64,000 nucleotides of DNA from Clostridia bacterium (GCA_900767715.1 CAAGAD010000005.1:310001-374000); one strand, 5' to 3'. Shown: positions 1 through 9,303, numbered from the stretch's first letter. Notes: generated from the letters alone by a model not told the origin. Program-made: numbers and translations.

Positions 1-299
1 ATTTGCAAGCAGATGTCTTTTGACAATGCCTTAAATGCTGGACTTTGAGCCACAAAGTCTGATTCGCAGTTCATTTCGAGCAATACGCCGACTGAACCAT
101 TCAAGTGAATGTATGAGTCAACGATACCTTCGGCTGCGATACGGCTAGCCTTCTTTGCAGCGGCTGCCATACCTTTTTCTCTCAAAAGTTCAACGGCTTT
201 GTCCTTATCTCCGTTTGCTTCAGTCAAAGCCTTTTTGCATTCCATCATACCAACGCCAGTCATATTGCGCAATTCTGCGACGTCTTTTGCTGTAAACAT
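1..299 (-). CDS. tsf: Elongation factor Ts, N-terminal part (cut by window edge)
   Basis: EF-Ts is the guanine nucleotide exchange factor for EF-Tu in translation elongation. The visible 99 residues begin MFTAKDVAELR and hold the N-terminal UBA-like domain (TGVGMMECKKAL, then GDKDKAVELLREKG) and the start of the core domain with the conserved segment ESDFVA. The rest of the gene lies beyond position 1. A clear ribosome binding site (AAGGAG) precedes the ATG. It lies 21 bases after rpsB on the same strand, the usual rpsB-tsf operon order. Confidence 0.97.
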   Translation of the reverse strand, partial: MFTAKDVAELRNMTGVGMMECKKALTEANGDKDKAVELLREKGMAAAAKKASRIAAEGIVDSYIHLNGSVGVLLEMNCESDFVAQSPAFKALSKDICLQ

Positions 300-320
300 A
301 ATATATAACTCCTTAAATTT

Positions 321-1094
321 TTATTTGTTTTCTTCGTTTGAAGTTGCTGATTCGTTCACTACTGAATCCATAGTCATTTTCTCTTCACTGTCTTCCAAAG
401 TGTGAAGTGTAACGCCGTCTTTTGCTTCGATGATAGCGTCAGCCAATGCGCCAAGAATCAACTTAACTGAACGGATTGCGTCGTCATTTGCAGGAATGCA
501 AACTGTTACGTCGTCTGGGTCAGCGTTTGTATCAACCAAGCCAACTGTTGGAATATTGAGAATGCGTGCTTCGTTTACGCAAATGTGCTCTTCCTTAGGG
601 TCAACCATAATGATAAGGTTAGGCAAACTTGTCATATCGCGGATACCATTCAAATATGTTTGCAATTTAGCAAGTTCGTTTTTAAGTACAACGACTTCTT
701 TCTTTGGCAACAAATCAAATTCGCCACTCTTTTCCATATTTTCAAGTTTAATCATACGTTCAACGCGTGAGCGGATTGTCTTGAAGTTAGTAAGAGTGCC
801 ACCCAACCAACGTGAGTTAACATAGAACATACCGCAACGAGTTGCTTCTTCCATAACGGCGTCCTTAACTTGCTTCTTTGTGCCTACGAACAATACCTTT
901 GCTCCGGCATTAACGGCGTCCTTAACAAAATAGTAAGCCTTATCAATTTGCTTGGAAGTGTCCTCCAAATTGATGATGTGAACCTTATTTCTGTCTGTGA
1001 AGATATATTTCTTCATTTTAGGGTTCCATTTGCGAGTTTGGTGACCGAAGTGTACACCAGCCTCCAATAGTTGTTTCATAGAAATTATTGACAT
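321..1094 (-). CDS. rpsB: 30S ribosomal protein S2
   Basis: S2 is a structural protein of the small ribosomal subunit. The protein has 257 residues, starting MSIISMKQLLEAGVHFGHQ, with the family hallmarks AGVHFGHQTRKWNPKM, GTKKQ, NSRWLGGTLTNF and the C-terminal DTNADPD. An acidic tail follows residue 225. A strong GGAGG site lies in front of the ATG. It heads the rpsB-tsf operon and is preceded by a leader of about 105 bases with good hairpins and a consensus promoter. Confidence 0.98.
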   Translation of the reverse strand: MSIISMKQLLEAGVHFGHQTRKWNPKMKKYIFTDRNKVHIINLEDTSKQIDKAYYFVKDAVNAGAKVLFVGTKKQVKDAVMEEATRCGMFYVNSRWLGGTLTNFKTIRSRVERMIKLENMEKSGEFDLLPKKEVVVLKNELAKLQTYLNGIRDMTSLPNLIIMVDPKEEHICVNEARILNIPTVGLVDTNADPDDVTVCIPANDDAIRSVKLILGALADAIIEAKDGVTLHTLEDSEEKMTMDSVVNESATSNEENK

Positions 1095-1200
1095 TTTTTC
1101 CTCCTTGTTTATTCCACCCCAAAGGCGTCACTTTGTCGCCCCACTTGTTACCAAGCAACAGGTACGTCAATCAGCCTAAGGTGCTTCTATTCTAATGAAC
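1095..1200 (-). promoter_or_regulatory. Structured 5' leader of rpsB
   Basis: The transcript predicted from the rpsB promoter starts near 1200 and runs about 105 bases before the ATG. It can form a CTTG-GTAA-CAAG hairpin with a GNRA loop and a GGCG/CGCC hairpin just before the GGAGG site. Autoregulatory leaders of S2 operons are known in other bacteria. That S2 binds this one is inference from position and folding only. Confidence 0.5.
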
Positions 1201-1206
1201 TCTTTT

Positions 1207-1235
1207 ATAATACACGTTTCGTAGCCGTCTGTCAA
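1207..1235 (-). promoter_or_regulatory. Promoter of rpsB-tsf
   Basis: Read on the minus strand: -35 TTGACA (1230-1235), 17-base spacer, -10 TATTAT (1207-1212). It is a near-consensus housekeeping sigma promoter. Confidence 0.85.
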
Positions 1236-1257
1236 CTATATTGATAAAAATTTACTA

Positions 1258-1285
1258 TTGACAAATATTATTTATAAGATACAAT
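1258..1285 (+). promoter_or_regulatory. Promoter of the 1292 gene (leaderless type)
   Basis: -35 TTGACA (1258-1263), 16-base spacer, -10 TACAAT (1280-1285). The ATG follows after six bases, so transcription should begin at or next to the start codon. There is no Shine-Dalgarno sequence. Confidence 0.75.
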
Positions 1286-1291
1286 AAGGTT

Positions 1292-2182
1292 ATGGAACAA
1301 GAAAAAACCGCATTGTCGCCTGACATTCTATACTCACTAAAATCATTCGACAACTTGTTTAAAATGAAGTTGAAACAGCCTATCGAAACCGACCACGCCA
1401 GTTTCTACAACTACCTTATGGAGAACCTAAGAGATTATCACGAGCAAGGCTACAATTTCGACCAGATTATCGAAGGTATTATCTCATTCAACCCACTCAG
1501 CAGACTTGCTGCCACCCTATTTAATTTTAAGGAAAGCGGGTTTATTGACGAGCACTTCAATGATTTGAACGCGAAGTTTAATTTCAACAACTTTGACGTG
1601 AGCAAAAAGTATTTCGGCGTGAACTTGGACTCACCAACTGAGGACTTCGAGTTGTACAGAAAATTGTGCAACAAATCTTTCAATATTGAAGGTTTAATTA
1701 TGCCCAACGGCGACTACTATTTCGCGGGGCTGGAACACAGCATATTGTTGCAGTGGCTCAATTATCACAATGTAGATTGTAGTGGTGCGATTAGAACAGC
1801 AATCAAGTACAACAGCAACGCAACGAAGGAAATTATGACATTGGGTGGTTGTTCATTCTATCGTGACTTGAACGCAAAAACAGACAGTCGAGGCACTATC
1901 ATTCGTATCACGCCCGAGCAAGTGAAGGTCATTGCAATCATCGACAAAGCCGTGGCAGAAAGACAAAAATCTAGCCCAAACGCAATCAAAACATATCTCT
2001 ACCGCAGTGAAGACTTGGGATTTGATAACCCACAAGCGATTAGTGATTTCAAAAATAATCTAATCACCATTAATGACGTATTGGGCGATGACGTGTTCAA
2101 TTACAACGAAGCCAAAGACATCTTGCGTGAACGTACATTTGCCAACCGCGCTGGAACTGGAGAATCATCGTTTAGACAATAA
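1292..2182 (+). CDS. Uncharacterised protein, 296 aa
   Basis: I do not recognise a family. The protein is soluble, without a signal peptide or membrane segment, and rich in Asn, Phe and Asp. Segments such as FELYRKLCNKSFN, then a tryptophan-containing stretch LQWLNYHNVDCSGA and a polar C-terminal tail, show no known catalytic motif. It is transcribed divergently from rpsB and has its own strong promoter whose -10 sits six bases before the ATG, so the mRNA is probably leaderless. A terminator shared with scpB follows directly. Confidence 0.7.
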   Translation: MEQEKTALSPDILYSLKSFDNLFKMKLKQPIETDHASFYNYLMENLRDYHEQGYNFDQIIEGIISFNPLSRLAATLFNFKESGFIDEHFNDLNAKFNFNNFDVSKKYFGVNLDSPTEDFELYRKLCNKSFNIEGLIMPNGDYYFAGLEHSILLQWLNYHNVDCSGAIRTAIKYNSNATKEIMTLGGCSFYRDLNAKTDSRGTIIRITPEQVKVIAIIDKAVAERQKSSPNAIKTYLYRSEDLGFDNPQAISDFKNNLITINDVLGDDVFNYNEAKDILRERTFANRAGTGESSFRQ

Positions 2183-2183
2183 A

Positions 2184-2209
2184 AAAGAGCAATAATTGCT
2201 CTTTTTTTA
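2184..2209. terminator. Bidirectional terminator between the 1292 gene and scpB
   Basis: The hairpin AGAGCAA-TAA-TTGCTCT is flanked by A and T runs on both sides, so it can stop both converging transcripts. It overlaps the stop codon of scpB. Confidence 0.85.
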
Positions 2210-2995
2210 TTCTTCTACAATGGCTACGCCGACTGTTTCGGTGACGACGTCCTGCTCTGGTGGCAGTTCGTCGCCGTCCATTGACTCATTCTGCACGCTA
2301 CCCGATGTGGCGCGTGTAGGAAGTTTGCTGACGTCAATTTTGGCGCTTTCGAGTTTGGCAATGGACTCTTCCATTTTGCTATTATCTTCTTGATGTGGAA
2401 GCATTTGTTCAGCGGTTAGGTCGGTCATTTGGACGTCGTAATCGCGATACAAACCATCGCCCGAGTTGACAACTTGAATGCGCTCCAAAAGTGTTTCGTA
2501 ATTTGGCAAATCGCTAATCTGCGTGAGTCCGAAACGCTTCAAGAACTTGTCCGTTGTGCCGAAAAGCAAAGGTTTGCCGATTGCGTCCTTTCTGCCTACC
2601 ACTTCGATAAGATTGTTGCTCTCCAAAAGGTCGATTGCATAGTCACTATTGACGCCACGAATGTGCTCAATTTCGGTACGCGTGATTGGCTGTTTGTAGG
2701 CAATGATTGCCACAGTTTCAAGCGCAGCCTTGGTTAGACTACGTTCGCGGATTGGATTTAAAATTTCGCTGATTTGGTCTGCGAGCGCAGGATTGGTTGA
2801 GAACTGCACCTTGCGTTTATAGCGCACGACATTAATACCGCACGCGTCGTTATATTTCTTCGCAAGAGCGTCGATTGCATCGTTGATGTCCTTTTCCGTT
2901 AGGTCAAAATGCCCTACAATGTCGTCAATGCTAACGCCGTCGCCTGCCAAAAATAAAAGTCCTTCCAAAAATTTAATTGTTTCATTCTTGTTCAT
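2207..2995 (-). CDS. scpB: Segregation and condensation protein B
   Basis: ScpB is the winged-helix kite subunit that joins ScpA and SMC in the bacterial condensin. The first part, KFLEGLLFLAGDGVS, and the segment ETVAIIAYKQPITRTEIEHIRGVNSD (in the middle third) are diagnostic; the second winged helix ends near residue 180. An acidic tail of about 70 residues makes it longer (262 aa) than most family members. I chose the ATG at 2995 because the family start aligns there and AAGGA precedes it. It overlaps the end of scpA by 14 bases, which suggests translational coupling. Confidence 0.95.
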   Translation of the reverse strand: MNKNETIKFLEGLLFLAGDGVSIDDIVGHFDLTEKDINDAIDALAKKYNDACGINVVRYKRKVQFSTNPALADQISEILNPIRERSLTKAALETVAIIAYKQPITRTEIEHIRGVNSDYAIDLLESNNLIEVVGRKDAIGKPLLFGTTDKFLKRFGLTQISDLPNYETLLERIQVVNSGDGLYRDYDVQMTDLTAEQMLPHQEDNSKMEESIAKLESAKIDVSKLPTRATSGSVQNESMDGDELPPEQDVVTETVGVAIVEE

Positions 2996-3779
2996 CTTCG
3001 TCATCGTCCTTATTTTTTCTTCTAATGGTGATATTTTCGTATTTCTCGTCTTGTACAACAGTAATTTCTTGACGTTTTACAAGTTCCAAAATCGCGCTAA
3101 ATACGGTAATAATTTCTAGCAGAGCGAAATCGTCATCAAACAGTTCAAAGAAAGTGATTTCATCGTTTTCCTTGAATATTCCGCGGATAAATTCCATTCG
3201 GTCTTCGACTGTAAAGCGGTCTTTCTTGATTGTCTTGGTTTCTGCCTGACCTTCTTTTTCTTTGACCCTAGACACAAGGAAGGCAAAAGCGTCAAGGAGT
3301 TTATCATAATCGAAGTCTTTGAGCACAATTTTTGAACTGGTCGCTGACTTGGATTGCTCCCTATAAAAGCGGTTGACGTTCTCGATGTTTTTGAGTTGTT
3401 CAGTTTGCTCTTTAATCATCTCATATTCCATCAACTGTTTACGCCAATACTCTGGGTCGTCTTCTGGGTCGTATTCGTCGCCATCGTCAAGTTGTTCGAG
3501 TGGCAACAAACTCTTAGATTTCTGCTCCAACAAGAAAGTGGCATACGCCAAAAACTCGGTTGCCTTTTCCATATTGTGTTCCAAGTCCATTGATTCGAGC
3601 GCCTTCAAGTATTGCTCGGTGACCACAGCAACCGGAACGGTGGCAATTTCGAGTTTGTTTTCTTTAATCATCGAATAAAGAAGGTCGAGCGGGCCTTCAA
3701 AATTGTCTAGGTGAATTTTGGGGGTGTTTTGTTCGTCTTGGACTTCCCCGTCTATTTTTATTACATTTTCTTCATTCAT
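2982..3779 (-). CDS. scpA: Segregation and condensation protein A
   Basis: ScpA is the kleisin subunit of the SMC-ScpAB condensin. The N-terminal family signature LDNFEGPLDLLYSMIKE and the following EQYLKALESMDLE and ATEFLAYATFLLEQKSKSLLP are clear, as is the C-terminal winged helix (FFELFDDD...EIITVFSAILELVK). The ATG at 3779 lies one base after the stop of the upstream protease gene; a GTG nine bases earlier would also be in frame. No good Shine-Dalgarno is seen, so translation probably depends on coupling. smc itself lies at the far end of the window. Confidence 0.95.
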   Translation of the reverse strand: MNEENVIKIDGEVQDEQNTPKIHLDNFEGPLDLLYSMIKENKLEIATVPVAVVTEQYLKALESMDLEHNMEKATEFLAYATFLLEQKSKSLLPLEQLDDGDEYDPEDDPEYWRKQLMEYEMIKEQTEQLKNIENVNRFYREQSKSATSSKIVLKDFDYDKLLDAFAFLVSRVKEKEGQAETKTIKKDRFTVEDRMEFIRGIFKENDEITFFELFDDDFALLEIITVFSAILELVKRQEITVVQDEKYENITIRRKNKDDDEDEQE

Positions 3780-3780
3780 T

Positions 3781-4446
3781 TTACACACCGAACATCCAAC
3801 TGAAAAGTTTGATAAATGGATACAACAGCCAGTCCGCGCAGAAACTTACATATCTCACTGCCAGCGTTGAAGCGACCAACAACAGCAAAAGCCAATAGCC
3901 GTATTTGTAATTGAAATCAACATATTTGCTGTTTGGCTTGAGTTTGGTTGACAGCCAATTAAACCCGTCGAGCGGATAGATTGGAAGAAGGTTGAAAAAT
4001 ATTAGCCAAGCGTTGATGACCATTCCATAATAGGCAAAATGGTTAAAATACTGCGATATGATTAAGGTTGGGTCGCATTTGAGTGACACGCAATACAGCG
4101 CACTGAATATGAATGCCAAAATCAAGTTCATCGTCACGCCCGCGAGCGATACTTTGGCAATGCCCGACCTATACTTCTTGAATTTGAGCGGGTTCACTTC
4201 TACTGGCTTAGCCCAGCCGAAGCCAGCAATCAAGAAACATATAAGCCCAGCAAGGTCGATATGCGCAAACGGGTTGACAGTGAGTCTGCCTTGCAAACGC
4301 GGGGTGTCGTCCCCTTGCTTGACTGCGACGAACGCGTGGCTAAACTCGTGCATTCCTATTGCCAACAGATACGCCAAAGAAAAGGTAATGAATACCATTA
4401 CAGCAGTTGCAACTGGGTAATTTCCTGTCAGCAAGTCAAATATCAT
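3781..4446 (-). CDS. Site-2 protease family (M50) membrane metalloprotease
   Basis: This is an intramembrane zinc protease of the small YwhC-like group. The zinc motif HEFSH is at residues 33-37 inside the second hydrophobic segment, and the third ligand lies in LLPIYPLDG (residues 153-161). Five to six membrane spans are visible. The natural substrate is not known for this subgroup. The gene starts a three-gene run with scpA and scpB, an arrangement also seen in other Firmicutes. The promoter places transcription at the ATG, with no ribosome binding site. Confidence 0.9.
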   Translation of the reverse strand: MIFDLLTGNYPVATAVMVFITFSLAYLLAIGMHEFSHAFVAVKQGDDTPRLQGRLTVNPFAHIDLAGLICFLIAGFGWAKPVEVNPLKFKKYRSGIAKVSLAGVTMNLILAFIFSALYCVSLKCDPTLIISQYFNHFAYYGMVINAWLIFFNLLPIYPLDGFNWLSTKLKPNSKYVDFNYKYGYWLLLLLVASTLAVRYVSFCADWLLYPFIKLFSWMFGV

Positions 4447-4452
4447 AGTATT

Positions 4453-4481
4453 ATTATATAAATTTTGAATATTTAAGTAAA
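4453..4481 (-). promoter_or_regulatory. Promoter of the M50-scpA-scpB operon (leaderless type)
   Basis: On the minus strand: -35 TTTACT (4476-4481), 17-base spacer, -10 TATAAT (4453-4458), then six bases to the ATG at 4446. It sits just past the stop codon of recJ. Confidence 0.7.
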
Positions 4482-4484
4482 GAA

Positions 4485-6857
4485 TTATTTTGTACTAAAC
4501 TGCAAATATCTTTTGTAAACTTCGCTTTTATCGAGCAAAGTGCGTACATTTTTGTTAATTTTTAGGCTAATTCCATTGTTTTCATTGATTGTAACAATAC
4601 CCAAATCGACGAAAACATACAGACACGCCATAAACTGCAAATAGTTAATTTTAGGGTTGTTTTGCTTGGCGCAGATAAAGAGTTCGTAAAATTCTGTTCT
4701 GCACTCTTTTTGTTTGGCAAGGTCGCAGAAAATCTTATAATAGGTGCCAAAAGTGTCGCGGTCGGTCTTGACTGCCGAGAAAACAGAACTGTTTATCGCG
4801 TTTTTGTGTGGCAAGAAGATGGTCGCGTGAGTGTGCTTGACGAGTTCGCTCAAATAACCCACATTGAGCACTGGGTCAAGGAAGATGATTTTATCAAAAG
4901 TGTTGAAAAAGTTGAAATTTTTAGGAGAAAGCAGAATTGTATTTAGTCCGCTTTGGTCGAGCAATTCAAAAATGCGGTTTTGCACGATGTTTCGGCTGTC
5001 GTAAATCGTCTTGAAATTGAGATAACTATTGTAGTCATTGCAGACAATCAAAGTGCCGTGGACGTCGTCGCGCATTTGCAAAAGGTTGCGAATAAGTTGT
5101 TCCCTATTGTAATTGACGAAATCAACCTTGCCTTCATAACTGTATGTGAGTTGTTTGAGATAGTTGGCAAACAAGATATCTTCGTCGTTTGGGCGATAAA
5201 CGTCTTTGTAGTCGATTGCCTTGACTGTGCCTGAAATCTTGGTTTTGTTCTTATAACTGTCAAAACCGATTTCAACCAGCACTGAACAAGATGTGTTGTC
5301 TTTGAGTACGAAATAATAGTCGATTGAATTGTACGCTAGCAAGGTGAAATCCTTGTATTTTATCATCAAATGTTCAAGGTGGTTTTTCATTGGCACAACG
5401 GTTGCGTTGGTGACTTTCATCAAGATTTGTGGGCGCGCGTTGTTGTGCCCGCAAGGCTCCATTTTTTCCATAGATTTGACAAAGTCGTCCGTGATGTCGG
5501 TTTCGGTGAGTTCAAAGTCATATACGCGCGTTGGCACGAGTTCAATGTTCTCGAAATTCTTGCGTACATAGGCTTCACAGCGTCGGCTAAACTCTTCAAA
5601 GTTCTGCTCTTGAATGCTGACACCTGCAGCCATTGTGTGACCGCCAAACTTGTCGAGAATGTCTGCCATTTCGGACAACATTTCGTGAATGTTTACGCCG
5701 TTTACACTACGTCCAGAGCCCACGAGCAAGCCGTCATTTCCGCCAAACAATATGGTTGGGCGGTTAAATTCTTCCGCAATGCGAGCACTCACAATGCCCA
5801 GTATTCCTACGTTAAAATTCTTGTCAGCAACAACAATAGATTTTAGGTCGTAGATGTTTTTGGTATCAAGGTATGCTTTAACCTTATTATAAACGTCATT
5901 GCAAATGGCTTGACGTTGAGTGTTAAATTCAGTGATTTGCGCAATCAGTTCTTTCGCACGGACTTCGTTGTCGCAAAGCATAAGTTGCAAACTCGTTTCC
6001 GCACTGCCCATACGCCCCGACGCATTGAGTTTCGGTGCAATTTTGAAGGCGATTTTGTCCGCCTTGACCTTACCAAGCGGAATGTCGTTGGCTTGGAGCA
6101 ATAGTTTTATGCCGATTGGCAGTTTGCTAGCACGACGCAAGCCTTGCACCACGATTACCCTATTTTCTTCGAGCAAGTCAACGATGTCGGCTATGGTGGC
6201 AATCATTGCGATTGGCAACAATTCTTCCAAGTCTTGCCCGAACGATTGCGCCAGTTTTAGCGCAACGCCCGCGCCACAAAGTTGTTTGAACGGATAGGTG
6301 GCGCTTGCCTTGGCGTTAAGTATTAGGCAGTTTGGCAATTTGTCCCCTATTTCGTGGTGGTCGGTGACGATTATATCAATACCCAGTGATTTTATGTAGT
6401 CAACTTCTTCGACCGAACCTATGCCACAATCAACTGTAATTATGAGTTCGGGAGCGAAATCTTGCACCACTTTTTTGGCAGTGTCCATTGTGAGCCCGTA
6501 GCCGTCGTCATAGCGGTTGGGCAAAAAGTGGTCTGGATTCGCGCCCAGTCTTTCAAGGACTTTGAGCATTATGGTTGTGGCGCAAATGCCGTCCGCGTCA
6601 TAGTCGCCAAAAACGAGAATACGGCTGTGGTTTTGCACGTGTTTAAGAATGAGAGCCTTGACCGCGTCGATGTCTTCGAACAAATTTGGGTCAATCAAGT
6701 CATCAAGTTCGGGGTTGAAATATTTATTTAGTTTCTCGGTGGTGTTTATACCGCGCGCAAACAACAACTCCATAATTTTGGAATCTATGCCATATTTATT
6801 TGCAAGAGTGGCAATCTCGGGAGAATGCAACTCATTAAAACTTTTCTTAAATAACAT
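4485..6857 (-). CDS. recJ: Single-stranded-DNA-specific exonuclease RecJ
   Basis: RecJ degrades single-stranded DNA 5' to 3' in recombination and mismatch repair. The DHH phosphoesterase core shows DYDADG at residues 85-90, DHH at 166-168 and the DHHA1 nucleic-acid domain with GGHTMAAG near 415. An OB-like domain follows. The last 220 residues or so form an extra C-terminal domain, as in Firmicutes RecJ, giving 790 aa against about 580 in E. coli. AAGGG precedes the ATG. Confidence 0.95.
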   Translation of the reverse strand: MLFKKSFNELHSPEIATLANKYGIDSKIMELLFARGINTTEKLNKYFNPELDDLIDPNLFEDIDAVKALILKHVQNHSRILVFGDYDADGICATTIMLKVLERLGANPDHFLPNRYDDGYGLTMDTAKKVVQDFAPELIITVDCGIGSVEEVDYIKSLGIDIIVTDHHEIGDKLPNCLILNAKASATYPFKQLCGAGVALKLAQSFGQDLEELLPIAMIATIADIVDLLEENRVIVVQGLRRASKLPIGIKLLLQANDIPLGKVKADKIAFKIAPKLNASGRMGSAETSLQLMLCDNEVRAKELIAQITEFNTQRQAICNDVYNKVKAYLDTKNIYDLKSIVVADKNFNVGILGIVSARIAEEFNRPTILFGGNDGLLVGSGRSVNGVNIHEMLSEMADILDKFGGHTMAAGVSIQEQNFEEFSRRCEAYVRKNFENIELVPTRVYDFELTETDITDDFVKSMEKMEPCGHNNARPQILMKVTNATVVPMKNHLEHLMIKYKDFTLLAYNSIDYYFVLKDNTSCSVLVEIGFDSYKNKTKISGTVKAIDYKDVYRPNDEDILFANYLKQLTYSYEGKVDFVNYNREQLIRNLLQMRDDVHGTLIVCNDYNSYLNFKTIYDSRNIVQNRIFELLDQSGLNTILLSPKNFNFFNTFDKIIFLDPVLNVGYLSELVKHTHATIFLPHKNAINSSVFSAVKTDRDTFGTYYKIFCDLAKQKECRTEFYELFICAKQNNPKINYLQFMACLYVFVDLGIVTINENNGISLKINKNVRTLLDKSEVYKRYLQFSTK

Positions 6858-6871
6858 AACTACCCTTCTGT

Positions 6872-6912
6872 AAAAAATTTTTGCCCTAAAAATATTAAGG
6901 CAAAAATCTTAT
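6872..6912 (-). terminator. Terminator after secF
   Basis: On the minus strand, a stem AGATTTTTGCC / GGCAAAAATTT with a loop of about 13 bases is followed by a T run. It lies directly after the secF stop codon and before recJ. Confidence 0.75.
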
Positions 6913-6916
6913 TCGA

Positions 6917-7870
6917 TTAAACTGTTTGTTCTTTATCGGTTATCTTTGCGCTACGTTTGTCGCTATAAATCATCTGCCACAAAGGTGCAGAGATAAATGT
7001 TGAAGTGTAAAGCGTTACAATCATTGCTAAAATCAAAGCGATTGCAAAACCTACTGTGAGATTGACTGCATAGAATGTGAAGAAAATGATGACAAGCAAT
7101 GCCACAGCCATAATGAAGTTGAATTTGATTGAATTTCTAATTTTGAGATTGATGTTGTCGCTAGACTTGTCGAATTGCTTACGATTGTCAGCGCGGAGTG
7201 AAGCGAATAGTGTGCTATTGAACACAAGACTCATCGCACCTGTTGCGCCCAAAATGGTGGTGTAATTGCCACCCACTTCAAAGCGACAAATTGCTGTGAG
7301 AGCGAGCATTAGCAAGATGTCAAGTGCAAAAGCGAATATTGTGGCAAGTCCCATTGAGAAATGGAAACGGATTGCCATATAGATAAATACGACTAATGCA
7401 ACCGAGATAAGACCAATGCTGGTGAATAGCACGGTTTTGTTACTGAACGATGAACCAATCTTTGCCACGTCTTCAACGTTGTCATTGCCATAGACTTCGA
7501 CAAGTGCGTTGTAGATGTCTGTGTTTTTGGCTTCGATATCGTCATCTTTATATTTAGCACGATATTTAATCACAACATATTGGTCGTTGTTCTCGCCTAG
7601 TTTTTGAGTGATGTCGATTGAAACTTTTTTGTTGCAAACTATTTCTTCCACGTTAGACATAAACTTGTCAAAACTGTCGGTTTGAGTTGCGTCATATTTG
7701 ACTTGGACTGCGTAACCGCCTGTCACGTCAAAGCCAAGGTTGAAACCACAGCACGCTACAACGATAAGCCCAATGAGAATGACTACCGCCGTACCTAGCA
7801 AGAAGAATTTGGACTTTTTGCAGAAATCAAATTTGATGTTGTCAATTTTTGTATTTAAATTATTTTTCAT
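6917..7870 (-). CDS. secF: Protein translocase subunit SecF
   Basis: SecF works with SecD in the membrane to drive late steps of Sec-dependent export using the proton motive force. The motif FNLGFDVTGG lies after the first membrane span (residues about 40-50), and a group of five further spans fills the C-terminal half. I chose the ATG at 7870, which follows a GAGGTGG site and overlaps the end of secD by 11 bases; a longer frame begins at 7882. Separate secD and secF genes are kept rather than the fused form of Bacillus. Confidence 0.93.
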   Translation of the reverse strand: MKNNLNTKIDNIKFDFCKKSKFFLLGTAVVILIGLIVVACCGFNLGFDVTGGYAVQVKYDATQTDSFDKFMSNVEEIVCNKKVSIDITQKLGENNDQYVVIKYRAKYKDDDIEAKNTDIYNALVEVYGNDNVEDVAKIGSSFSNKTVLFTSIGLISVALVVFIYMAIRFHFSMGLATIFAFALDILLMLALTAICRFEVGGNYTTILGATGAMSLVFNSTLFASLRADNRKQFDKSSDNINLKIRNSIKFNFIMAVALLVIIFFTFYAVNLTVGFAIALILAMIVTLYTSTFISAPLWQMIYSDKRSAKITDKEQTV

Positions 7871-9188
7871 CTGCCACCTCACTTGCCTTTGTAATTACAG
7901 GCATTTTTGCGCGCTTTGGATTGTCATAGTTGAATGGCAAATACAAAGACATAAGTCGGCGCGTGTATAGGAAACTGGTTAGCAATGCTAGACCTATGCC
8001 AAGCATAAATGTGAATGCGAATTGTTGCAATGCAGGAGTACCGAAAATTGCCAAGAAAATGCCCAAAATCATTGCAATTGCGCTGATGTCAAGGGTGTTT
8101 GCGACAATCTTTTTCCAAGCAAGTTTGATAGAACCAGCGAAAGTTTTACCTTTGTTGAGTTCGGCTCTAATGCGGTTGAAATATGCCACATTGATGCCAA
8201 TGGCAAAGGCGAATGTGAGCATTACGCCAACGAGTGCTGTACCGGTGAGCAAAAGACCTGGAATGGCTTGCAACAAGAAAATATCAACTACAATGTAGAT
8301 GATTAGGCTCAAATCTGCGAGCAAGCCAAAATCACCAAACATCAACCACATACCTAGCATAACAGCCACGAAAATGATTGCCAGCGAAATGAGCAATTTT
8401 GTTGTAGTGTTTGCGCCAAGAATTGCTGTGTCAACTTCGCAAGTTTCGCATTGAAATTTGAGCATATAAGTGCCAAGGTTGATTTTGAATGCGAGTTGGT
8501 TGGTAGATTTCTTGTTGGTAAGGTCACTGCTGGTGATGAATGTCGAACCGCCTGTGATGGCTTCGCTAATCTGTGCGCTAGAAATTTGACTATCGCCAAG
8601 ATAGATATAGAGTGTGCCATTGTTGTTTGCGAGTTCTGCCGTCTTATCTGCGAAAATTTGCTTGCCTTCACTATCGAAAGTGATTTGCACGCCCCAAGCG
8701 TAACCATTAGCGGTGTATGCTTGCATACCTTCGACCTTTATGACGTTCTTGCCAGTCATAAAGGTGGTGTCGTTTGGTGTGGTGCTGGTGGCAAAACGCA
8801 AAAGTCCTGGTTCGCCAATCAAGTTTTCCAATTCGCGAGCGTCGTCAAGTCCGCCGAGTTCAATGCGAATGTCGGTGTCGTTTTGACGAGTGACCACCAC
8901 GTTAGAATAACCTTCGTTGGTGAGCAAGTCTTCAAGCCCTGCGAGTGCATTGCCGACGTATTCGCTGTGACGGTCGTCATCGCCTTGGTCAACTTCGGTC
9001 GAATAAATGGCTGTTACACCCCCGCCCATATCATGTCCAAGCGATATCTGCGAAATGAATGATTCAAATTTGTAATTCACGCCCCCAATCGAAAATGGTA
9101 TTGGGAAACTAACGAATGTGAGTATGCCAATAACGGCTACCACGATTGCTAATAAAATAAAGTGTCTTTTAGCACGCCTTTTAGTCAT
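7860..9188 (-). CDS. secD: Protein translocase subunit SecD
   Basis: SecD is the RND-type partner of SecF in protein export. After one N-terminal membrane span come the first conserved motif (SLGHDMGGG), a periplasmic-type P1 domain with PGLLRFA, and five C-terminal spans with the family segment AIGINVAYFNRIRAEL. The ATG at 9188 has GGAGA seven bases upstream, so the reading frame further upstream is not used. Transcription starts from a consensus promoter, and secF overlaps its end. Confidence 0.94.
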   Translation of the reverse strand: MTKRRAKRHFILLAIVVAVIGILTFVSFPIPFSIGGVNYKFESFISQISLGHDMGGGVTAIYSTEVDQGDDDRHSEYVGNALAGLEDLLTNEGYSNVVVTRQNDTDIRIELGGLDDARELENLIGEPGLLRFATSTTPNDTTFMTGKNVIKVEGMQAYTANGYAWGVQITFDSEGKQIFADKTAELANNNGTLYIYLGDSQISSAQISEAITGGSTFITSSDLTNKKSTNQLAFKINLGTYMLKFQCETCEVDTAILGANTTTKLLISLAIIFVAVMLGMWLMFGDFGLLADLSLIIYIVVDIFLLQAIPGLLLTGTALVGVMLTFAFAIGINVAYFNRIRAELNKGKTFAGSIKLAWKKIVANTLDISAIAMILGIFLAIFGTPALQQFAFTFMLGIGLALLTSFLYTRRLMSLYLPFNYDNPKRAKMPVITKASEVADEK

Positions 9189-9209
9189 AATTATCTCCAA
9201 ATATGCCCT

Positions 9210-9238
9210 ATTATATCTTTTTTGGCAATTATTGTCAA
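9210..9238 (-). promoter_or_regulatory. Promoter of secD-secF
   Basis: -35 TTGACA (9233-9238), 17-base spacer, -10 TATAAT (9210-9215): both boxes match consensus fully. The leader is short and carries GGAGA. Confidence 0.85.
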
Positions 9239-9303
9239 TCAAAAACGAATACAACTAGCAACAATTATGATTGACAACAATCTTTGTCTTTACACCGCAT
9301 AAT

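Noticed and set aside
3116..3328. Antisense frames within scpA and similar long frames opposite most genes
   Set aside because: They follow from codon bias of the real genes, have no ribosome sites and no recognisable products.
8451..9062. 203-codon plus-strand frame opposite secD
   Set aside because: secD has full family motifs in the other strand; the frame has no start signal and a composition typical of a shadow.
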